Part shown: piece after piece, positions 56,733 to 64,000 of the stretch
Layout of the letters: each line of letters starts with the position of its first letter
How positions within the stretch are numbered: the first letter of the stretch is position 1
Source of the DNA: Paracamarosporium sp. OC-R06-R3
Taxonomy: Eukaryota > Ascomycota > Dothideomycetes > Pleosporales > Didymosphaeriaceae
Direction: 5' to 3'
DNA: 64,000 nt
NCBI GenBank assembly: GCA_019828545.1
Contig: JACVRA010000064.1
Span: forward strand, 1 to 64,000
The notes under the pieces: generated by a model
Told to the model about the DNA's origin: nothing
The model's database searches: none
Seen by the model: the letters and a program-made list of their open reading frames with translations, nothing else
Position numbers and translations under genes: made by a program

Positions 56733-58891
56733 ATGGCTCTTCGCACGCGCTGTTTGCACAGCCTGGCGAAGACGCCTGCTCACCGTACACAATGCCAACT
56801 GATAAGATTGCCTCGTCAATATTATTCGTCCGGTACACCCGACGACTCCGGCAACCGTGAGCCATCTCCGCAATCGACGAATGCAGAGGACCCAGAATGG
56901 TTCCAAACCCTCCGCAAGGAGATGCTCAACCGTGAGCTGCCCCTAGAGCGCGACATCATCGAAGACCAAATCAAGCAAAAACTTGAGCGCACATTATACT
57001 CGTTTTTCCCTTCGCCTACGGTCGCGCCGATACGTAAACCGAAGGGCGCAATGCCTGGCACAATCGGCGAGCACCTCATCTTCTGCAATCCGGTCCTCCC
57101 CGATAGCAAACTATTGCCTGATGGCACCGATCAACTACACAGCCCTGGCGGCTCCTTTGTACGCCGTATGTGGGCGGGTGGCGCTGTTAGGATAAATAAG
57201 AACCTGTATTATGATGTAGACGCAGGTTGGGCCCCATACAAATTCATCCTATGTTCCGAGCGTATAAAAGATGTGCGATTGCGAGGCCAGGGTGAGAGCG
57301 AGAAGATTTTCATTACGATAGAGCGTAGATTCGCAAGATCCGACCCGGTTTACAAAGCTATCCCGTCAGATACTAAGCGTCACCATCCAAACACCTCACT
57401 GAACGCACTTTTGAAAGGGGAAATGCGCAAATGGGAGCAAAACTTTTTGATAGAGGATCGTAACATAGTGTTTATGCGCGAGCGGTCGCCTAAAGAACTT
57501 CAAGATATCAAGGCGGGCAAGATGACACCTGTTAAATATCTTCAGTGTTGGTGCTTCTTTTGGTTTACTCGTACACTTGACTGACATATGCAGCACTCGG
57601 AAAACCCGATATTTCCCACACCTTGACCCCTACGAGCACACTGCTCTCTCGCTTCTCGGCCCTCACGTTCAACGCCCACCTTATCCATCTCGACCGAGAG
57701 TACGCTCGAAACGTTGAAGGTCACCGTAACCTCCTTGTTCACGGTCCGTTGACTCTGACGCTTATGCTGAAGTTCATTGGCACACATCTGGAGTCGCTTC
57801 CAGAAGGCCCACACATGGTACAAAACATCGAGTACCGAAACCTTGCGCCATTGTACTGTGGCGAGCAATTACGACTGTGTGCGAGAGAAAAGGAGGGCGC
57901 ACGTACAGAAGATTGCAGGGTATATGATATATGGATCGAAGCTCCGACAGGAGGAATGGCTGTGAAAGGCGTTGTGCGAACAGTATCTCGGCCAAACCAT
58001 ACACCAACAGCACTGTCCGCCCCATTGCACAAGGTTGTGGCCAACAAAAGCCTACCGCGAACTGGTAGTACGGATAGCGCTCCATCCGAAATCTTGAAAG
58101 AGGCTCCTAAAGGCGTGACGAGCAAGAACTCGTATAGTACGGCGCCTATCAATCGCAACGTGGTCTCTGAGCTTGATTCTGACGCTACAGATAGAGGTCC
58201 GCTGACCAGCGACGCAAGGCATAATGTGACCATAGTCCGCCAAATCAGCAGCCGCAATAAAGGCCAAAAACCAACAAGACTTGGAGAAGCCACGCCAACA
58301 GGGACAGCAACCCTATCACCGTTCTCCTTACCCAACTCCGAGCAAGCAATTGGCATGTGGTTGGATGTTAACCCGTCAGACCGATCGCCATCGTCTCCTG
58401 AACGCAATTCTAAGTATCCTGAACAATTACCGACCTCGTTCACCAACCGCCAATCTCTTCGATCTACTTTACGATCCCACCGTCAGCAATATATGCGTGA
58501 ACATCCGCACTACAATCCCCAAGCCCTCCACAGCTACCTGCAAAATATCCGCGAACAATACTCACAATCGACCGTATCCTCAGTCCCTACGCCAAGCATC
58601 CGCCTAGTCCACGTTCCTATCCCCATGCGACCAACAATGAAGCTCGCAGACCGAAATATACTGCAGCGCACTATTCGCACGCGCCGCCTCCGTCCCCCGC
58701 GTATCGCTCCGGTTCGTCTCATTCGCTATCACGACCGTGATCTCGCTCGCGAGCTCGCGTTAAGCAGATTTCAGCGCCGTGGTGTGCGCCGCATGTTCCC
58801 CAACAAGCTGCGCGTTCGAAAAACTATTACGAAAGGGGACTACATACACGATGTCGATGCAAGACTTGTCCGCTACGGAAAATTCAGATAG
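56733..58891 (+). CDS. mitochondrial 3-hydroxyacyl-thioester dehydratase, HTD2-like, with C-terminal extension
   Basis: Two exons: 56733-57546 and 57594-58891, giving 703 residues. The N-terminus MALRTRCLHSLAKTPAHRT is a likely mitochondrial targeting sequence. The body fits the HTD2 group of hot-dog fold dehydratases in mitochondrial fatty acid synthesis (type II): GEHLIFCNPVLPDSKLLPDGTD early on, then SRFSALTFNAHLIHLDREYA, HRNLLVHGPLTLTLML and EYRNLAPLYCGE. This class removes water from 3-hydroxyacyl-ACP, feeding octanoate and lipoate. The hot-dog part ends near residue 415. About 290 further residues follow in frame, disordered first and then very Arg-rich (ILQRTIRTRRLRPPRIAPV). That tail is not part of the usual enzyme as I know it. 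Confidence 0.85.
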
Positions 58892-59583
58892 AGAAGAGGA
58901 CCCAGGAAGGTTTTCACCGATATGCGCTACAGTCCAGGGTGGTTTAGGCCATGGTAGATATGGGATGAAAATATCGAGAAGGTTAAGGGGAGCGAGGCTG
59001 TACTGGAAGAGATGTTCGTGAAAGATAAGCACGCCAACACAAGGAAGTCAGCCAGAGCTGCGAAAAGATTACGAAGTAAAGCTGCAAGAGCTGCACAGAG
59101 CAAGAAAGACACAACAACTTCGGAGCATGAGCGCGCAAGTAGACATTAATTGGATGAGGTGGATCTGCTGCAACGGAATACCTCGTGTGATCTGTACTTA
59201 TAACCGCTGTATAATATCTAAGAGAGCGTGGGTTCTCCGTGTCACGAGGGCATGGTATAGCGGACGCTGCATACACACTGTTTAATTGTCTAATGAGTTG
59301 ACCGGTTGTCTTGCCGCAATGATTGATCATAGGACAAGAACATTCGTTGGAACTTGATTTGATCACAGTCGCTGTACAGCCTCGTATTGAGGTATGATAT
59401 GAGCAATGTGGACATCAAATAGGCGCCATGTCAGAAATTGATTCATTCCAGTCACTGTGGACTACATGCCCATGAACGCCATGCAATTCGTATCCGCTTT
59501 TCCATGATGCCAGCCAGGTATAGGTATTTCCCAGATCCGTCATATCCATCGCATACGCACCCTTACCATCATACACTTTTCCC
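58892..59583. other. intergenic, convergent 3' flanks
   Basis: About 690 bp between the ends of the dehydratase and L25 genes. A purine-rich stretch at 59.03-59.12 kb encodes Lys/Arg-rich short frames without a start. No gene supported. Confidence 0.55.
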
Positions 59584-60359
59584 TTAGACGATAGCAAGCT
59601 TGGTGGCCGCAATGTCGAGAGCATCGACATCGGGGGTCAACCGTGCGAAGGCCTTCTTGGAGCCGTCGGGCCGGATGAGAGTGTTGATCTTGATGGTAGT
59701 GACATCGTACTGCTTCTTAAGCGCAGCAGCGATCTGACGCTTGTTGGCCTTAACATCGACGATGAAGACAAGTGTGTTGTTCTCCTCGATTTTCTTCATG
59801 GCGGACTCGGTGTTGAGCGGGTGGATGAGGATCTTGCCGGCATCGAGGCGGGGCTGAGAAGGAATGGACTTGCGGGGGTACTTGGGTGCGCGGCTGCTCA
59901 CGCGTTAGTATTTCTCTTTGCTGCCATCTAGAATGCTAGAATCATGATAGGATGTATAGTAGGGTATACGTACGAAAGCTCGAGGGTCTTGGGGCGGTGG
60001 AAGCTGGTGCTCTTGCGCACCTTGCGGACCTTGTGCGAGTTGACCTTTACATCTCGTTAGAATTGCCGCCCATGGCACGAGAAGTAAAAGCCGCCAGCGA
60101 CGGGGTGCTGGCACGCCTTGTAGGTCTAACTTACTCCCTTGAGAGCAGCTTTGGCAGCGGCGTTAGCCTGCTTGCTGGGCTTGGAGGCTGCGACTTATTA
60201 GCACACATTCTTTATTCAACAGCAGCGAATAGATTGGGAGGTTACGAGCCAGCATCGCCTGAAAGACGACTTCGCGATGTGAGAAGTGTCGCGAGTGTTG
60301 CTGATCGTTTCGCTGAGAATGGGAAATGGTTGCGTACCCTTCGTGGCTTTGGGAGGCAT
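59584..60359 (-). CDS. RPL25: 60S ribosomal protein L25 (uL23)
   Basis: Four exons on the minus strand: 60338-60359, 60135-60187, 59974-60044, 59584-59896, giving 152 residues. L25/uL23 sits at the ribosomal exit tunnel and helps dock signal recognition particle and the Sec61 channel. Exons 1 and 2 encode [15 protein letters not shown] and a lysine/alanine helix. Exon 3 gives [20 protein letters not shown], and exon 4 [10 protein letters not shown] with the uL23 core ([19 protein letters not shown], then [15 protein letters not shown]). The small 5'-clustered exons are usual for fungal ribosomal protein genes. The start is 224 bp from the divergent start of BMT2. Confidence 0.95.
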
Positions 60360-60466
60360 GGCGACGGATGTGCTGTGTGTTAGTAGCTGTCGTGGGAAGA
60401 GGTCGAAGATCGAAGTTGTGATTTTTGCGACAAGTCAAAATTGCGAAGGTGCGCTTAGCGAGCGAG

Positions 60467-60474
60467 CACGTGAC
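60467..60474. promoter_or_regulatory. E-box (CACGTGAC) in the L25/BMT2 divergent promoter
   Basis: CACGTGAC lies about midway in the 224-bp gap between the two starts (60360-60583). CACGTG is bound by Cbf1-type bHLH factors, which control ribosomal protein genes in some ascomycete yeasts. Whether it acts here is inference. Confidence 0.35.
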
Positions 60475-60583
60475 CGAACAAACTACTAGCAGTGCTAGCG
60501 CGAAATTGTCGAAGTCTGGGCATCTGCTCGCCAACTTTCATGGGTTGATAACACCATGTGACATATCTGATTAGGTGAAGAGT

Positions 60584-61459
60584 ATGGCGGTCAAAAAGCG
60601 TCAAAAGACTCTCTCGCATGGTCGTCCGCCCATTAGTAAACCGAGAGAGCGCATGACTTCTCAGCGATCTCGTACGATTATCCGGACCCATCATCGATTG
60701 CATAAAGAGCACGCGTCTGCCGTCAAGAAGGGTGATACGGAGCTTGCAGCAAGTATTGCAAGGTCTATTGAAGAAAATGGAGGCCTCGAGGTGTACCAAG
60801 CAGCTAGTAAGCAAGGCCAATCGAAGGATCGCGGCGGAGATTCGAGCAAGGTGCTTGTCGATTGGTTACGAGATGCGAATATCATTGAACGCACAAAAGA
60901 GAGGCCCGACGAAGATGCTGCAGGGCCGACGCTTCGATGCTTGGAAGTTGGAGCGCTTTCGACTGATAACGAGATATCAAAGTATCCCAGCAAAATCCAG
61001 ATGACCAGGATCGACCTGAACAGCCAAGGCGCCGGCATTGAGAAACAGGACTTCATGGAGCGTCCACTTCCGTCTTCATCAAGTGAACGCTTCGACATCA
61101 TCTCTCTTTCTTTGGTGCTCAATTACGTCCCGGATTCGGCTCAGCGAGGCGAAATGTTGAAGCGCATAACGCAGTTCTTGCGTCGCACCGACGCGAATCA
61201 AGAGATAAATGCCACTGTGCTCCCAGCTATGTTCCTTGTGCTACCGCTGCCCTGCGTCGAGAACTCGCGATATTTGGACGAACAGCTGCTCCTCCGTATT
61301 CTGACGAACCTTGGCTTCAGCTTGATCAATGAAAAGAAAACACCAAAACTTTGCTACTACCTATTCAATATGATAAGTAGGAGAGATTTCGATAAAATCG
61401 CAAAAAAGAAAGTAAGAGATGGACCGGACATGAACAACTTCTGCATTGTCGTGGAATGA
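60584..61459 (+). CDS. 25S rRNA adenine-N1 methyltransferase BMT2
   Basis: Intronless, 291 residues. Fits BMT2, which methylates adenine N1 in helix 65 of 25S rRNA in the nucleolus. Features seen: basic N-terminus (KKRQKTLSHGRPPISKPRE, with S-R-T-I-I-R-x-H-H), SAM-binding region near LRCLEVGALSTDNE and MTRIDLNSQ, and the conserved DIISLSLVLNYVPDSAQRGEML with LFLVLPLPC-like strand. C-terminal K-K-K-V-R-D-G-P-D-M-N-N-F-C. Start chosen at the ATG giving MAVKKRQKT. Divergent from L25, so both ribosome-related genes may be co-expressed. Confidence 0.9.
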   Translation: MAVKKRQKTLSHGRPPISKPRERMTSQRSRTIIRTHHRLHKEHASAVKKGDTELAASIARSIEENGGLEVYQAASKQGQSKDRGGDSSKVLVDWLRDANIIERTKERPDEDAAGPTLRCLEVGALSTDNEISKYPSKIQMTRIDLNSQGAGIEKQDFMERPLPSSSSERFDIISLSLVLNYVPDSAQRGEMLKRITQFLRRTDANQEINATVLPAMFLVLPLPCVENSRYLDEQLLLRILTNLGFSLINEKKTPKLCYYLFNMISRRDFDKIAKKKVRDGPDMNNFCIVVE

Positions 61460-61556
61460 AGCTTTGATCTAGACCCATAGTAACGGGTTTCCTGTCAGCT
61501 CAAGACAATCACTTCGCTCTTTAAGTAAGTCATCATTCCCAATAGTCTTTCGGTGT

Positions 61557-62140
61557 TCACCAGAAACCGCGAGTATCGAGATATGCATCTTGGTGTACAC
61601 GATGATTATTGACAGCCTTTCGCAGACTCCAACCGCACTGAGGTCCTGAAGTAGCTTGCTTGACTTTCACGAAGTCGCTCGAACTGCACAACGAGGCATT
61701 TGATTCATCCGTATGAGCCCAAATCTCCAAGCCGAGCGAATCCGCCCTTTCGATGCCCCACTGCATGAGCAACCTTGCATAGCCTCCACTTTCGTTATTC
61801 GGCTCTACCACAATGCCATAGAGATCTGTGTACATTCTCATAGATTAGCGGCACGCTATGCGTGTGAGTACGGAATGACGACTAAGTACATACGCAAATG
61901 CGGCGAGGTGGTCGGAGCGGCCCCTACGCGCTTCCGTTCTGCAGACGCATGAATGGACCACACAGCAACTCCCACAATTTCTCTAGCACCCGGGTCGATA
62001 GCTTTCAATATATAGCAATCCTGGTCATCTCTCCATGCCTCGGCGTCATCTTGATGTACGCTCTTTAGCGATCCTTTAAGAAATCGAGATACCGTTTGCC
62101 AATCATGGCTAGAACGTATGGACGTCACTTCAATCGACAT
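61557..62140 (-). CDS. GNAT-family N-acetyltransferase
   Basis: Two exons on the minus strand: 61890-62140 and 61557-61836, giving 176 residues; the intron donor is GTACTT and the acceptor TATGAG. Exon 1 gives the N-terminal strand/helix and the segment IVGVAVWSIHAS. Exon 2 carries the acetyl-CoA region: LYGIVVEPNNESGGYARLLMQWGIERADSLGLEIW. The glycine-rich loop (usually R/Q-x-x-G-x-G/A) is degenerate here, with S-G-G-Y-A-R in place of the usual R-G-K-G. It resembles small fungal GNAT proteins of unknown substrate. The donor is not the strongest consensus, so the junction is moderate. Confidence 0.65.
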
Positions 62141-63208
62141 TTGATAAGACAGAGATTTGCGAGAGGATGGATCTGTTCGAGTTTAGATATATCTTGGTGC
62201 TTATGTTGAGGGCGTATCTTGGCGTCAGCTACTGTGCCACGCAGTAAGCTGTTGGAACAGGATGAATCCAAGTTGCCGCAAATAAGAGCCAATATCGATG
62301 CGGCACAAAACACCGCTTCTGTATTTATCCTTGTGATTGTGTACGCTGTTGTTACAAGGACAAAATCGAGTCAGAAGGGAGCTCTCATCGGAGATGACGC
62401 CTTTGTAACTGCTTTCACTGTTGACAATCCTCCACAGTCTGCGCTTATAGGCATTGATCCCACAGCATTCCAACCAGTGCTCCCAAAATCATCACATAAA
62501 TGATTCCATAAGGCTCAATGTTTATGCAATGACATGGTCTTGAAAGTCCAGCTTGGGTCCGAAACTGACTACTGAAGTGAACAGCTACTTCCATTCCATC
62601 CAGCCACTAGCCGAAACATTGCTGACATCAGTGCAAGCCTCACTTCATTAAACTCTACTACTAGTGGATGGTCACCAGTGAATCAAGTCAATTTCCCGAT
62701 ACTAATTGGTATCGGGTTTGGTCCATTGTTGATCGCTCATCTACTCGGTTTATCACAAGGCAAGCCAACCACTTTTGGTCGTAGTGCATTTTCTACCGTC
62801 TGGAACACCTGCTGCAAAACTGTGATGGATTTTGAATCATAGATACCGTTTCTAGAAGGATGATCAACGATAGCTTGGCGTCGTAACAGCGCGGGCGGGA
62901 GCTCGCTTTCTTCATGGTCGCCCCACTGGAATCTGCAGTTGACCTTGTGCCATTGGCGCAGATTCTCATACTGTTAGCTGGTTATAGATAACTTGGCTGA
63001 TATTGCTTGTCACTGGGATGTCCTCCACTCTGGCTATTGTTTGTTTGAACTTGACGAATGTATTTCCACACACTATTCTCAGCTGATTTAACATAATTAG
63101 GGTATTATTTTGCTACTATCTGTCTTCAACATGCCTGAGCACCCCACCCACGAAGACTAAGTACGTCTAAAAATTTTGTACAACGAAGGTTGGTGGCTCG
63201 AAATTTCC
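62141..63208. other. intergenic, nothing recognised
   Basis: About 1.07 kb between the GNAT start and the end of the reductase gene. Short frames lack motifs; somewhat AT-richer than neighbours. No RNA gene seen. Confidence 0.5.
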
Positions 63209-64000
63209 TCAGAAGCAGAATATCTCGTCTCCTATCTTCCCGACTGCTCCAGGCTCCTTGAACCCTAACTCTACCAACCCCTTCTTTGCAGCTCCTACCA
63301 TCCCTGGTGGACCGCACAACATAATCTTTGTATCTGGGCCCACCTCCGGCATTTTTTCCCTCATAACGTCACGCGTGACGAATCCGCTTCCACCGTTCCA
63401 GCCTGCTGGCGGATGGTCCAGCATCAACCACAGCTTGAAATTCTTAGGGTACCGCCGCGCAAATGTCTCGAGCTCGGATCGCAAGAGAATATCATCTTCG
63501 GTGCGGTTCGCGTATACCAGTGAGATGGTGGTTGTATCGAGCGGATCTTCGCAGATGGCGCGGATGAGGGCGTACATGGGTGTAATGCCCGTTCCACCGG
63601 CAATCATCCCAATGTGTTTGCAATGGCCTGTGCTATATTTCATGGCTCCTTTAGGCCCGCGGAAGAGTACCTCATCCCCAACTTCCAGGCTCGCGAAGTA
63701 CTTCCCTGTGAGCGCGCCGTCGGGATAGATCTTGATGACGAGTTCAATCACGCCGGCATCGAGATTGTTTGAGGTTGGGGTATATGAGCGAGTGACAGTT
63801 TTGCCGTCGATTGTGGCTTTGATGGCGATGTGTTGGCCGATGGGTAGACCTATGACGTCTTTCGCGGAGGGGAGTGCGAAGGTATACTTATAAACATTTG
63901 GAGATAGCTTAGTGATTTTGGAGACTTTGAGCGGCTTGTAATCTTTTGCATCGAGGAAGCCCTTAGCAAAATGAGGATTTGCAGCCACAACGCGTCGACG
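63209..64000 (-). CDS. NADH-cytochrome b5 reductase, CBR1-like (partial)
   Basis: The frame runs off the window end, so the start is missing; about 264 residues to the stop are visible. FAD-binding part: GLPIGQHIAIKA and R-S-Y-T-P, then G-A-L-T-G-K-Y-F and RGPKGAMKY. NADH-binding part: GMIAGGTGITPMYALIRAI, YANRTEDDILLR, LDHPPAGW and LCGPPGMV. This enzyme passes electrons from NADH to cytochrome b5, which then serves sterol and fatty acid desaturases, including ERG3 found in this window. The missing N-terminus should contain a membrane anchor, which would separate the CBR1 (ER) from MCR1 (mitochondrial) forms. The visible sequence looks more CBR1-like. No frameshift. Confidence 0.9.
   Translation of the reverse strand, partial: RRRVVAANPHFAKGFLDAKDYKPLKVSKITKLSPNVYKYTFALPSAKDVIGLPIGQHIAIKATIDGKTVTRSYTPTSNNLDAGVIELVIKIYPDGALTGKYFASLEVGDEVLFRGPKGAMKYSTGHCKHIGMIAGGTGITPMYALIRAICEDPLDTTTISLVYANRTEDDILLRSELETFARRYPKNFKLWLMLDHPPAGWNGGSGFVTRDVMREKMPEVGPDTKIMLCGPPGMVGAAKKGLVELGFKEPGAVGKIGDEIFCF

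Overview
The window looks like chromosomal DNA of a filamentous ascomycete (Pezizomycotina). A Dothideomycete is my best guess from protein style, but class level is inference. Genes carry short introns of about 45-100 bp with GTAAGT/GTGAGT-type donors and CTAAC-type branch sites. The gene set includes RcoA/Tup1, a ccg-9-type trehalose synthase, a HET-domain protein, a GH18 chitinase and fungal DUF2423 and F-box proteins. I rebuilt exon structures by hand from reading frame, splice signals and protein family motifs. Exon coordinates are in each entry.

Layout. 1-13.4 kb is gene-dense: a doubtful coding remnant, an F-box-like protein, an ARMT1/DUF89 damage-control phosphatase, a single-pass membrane protein with a duplicated cytosolic motif, a DUF2423 nucleolar-type protein, a SIZ/PIAS SUMO E3 ligase and a ccg-9-type trehalose synthase. 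The last of these is divergent from the Tup1/RcoA corepressor at 14.8-17.3 kb. From 17.3 to 37.3 kb lies a 20-kb stretch with one convincing gene, an AZF1-like C2H2 transcription factor (26.9-28.5 kb). The rest is non-coding, with simple repeats and strongly strand-asymmetric C-rich or G-rich tracts. Gene density returns with ERG3 (sterol C5-desaturase), a wax-synthase-domain acyltransferase, the GTPase DRG1/RBG1 and a very large THO2 mRNA-export subunit.

50.9-56.3 kb looks more accessory: an SDR oxidoreductase and a GH18 chitinase end 35 bp apart, and a HET-domain gene starts divergently from the chitinase. 56.7-64 kb returns to housekeeping functions: a mitochondrial HTD2-type dehydratase with a long basic C-terminal extension, ribosomal protein L25 (uL23) divergent from the 25S rRNA methyltransferase BMT2, a GNAT acetyltransferase, and a CBR1-type cytochrome b5 reductase cut by the window edge.

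There is no operon-like system here. Plausible functional links are the divergent L25/BMT2 pair (ribosome biogenesis), the divergent Tup1/ccg-9 pair (clock and carbon regulation in relatives), and ERG3 with cytochrome b5 reductase (electron supply to sterol desaturation). I found no CRISPR array, no intact transposon and no tRNA or rRNA gene I could support. The most interesting leads are the HTD2 C-terminal extension, a 28-nt chitinase exon encoding the catalytic motif and spliced by a GC-AG intron, and the 20-kb gene-poor domain around the transcription factor.
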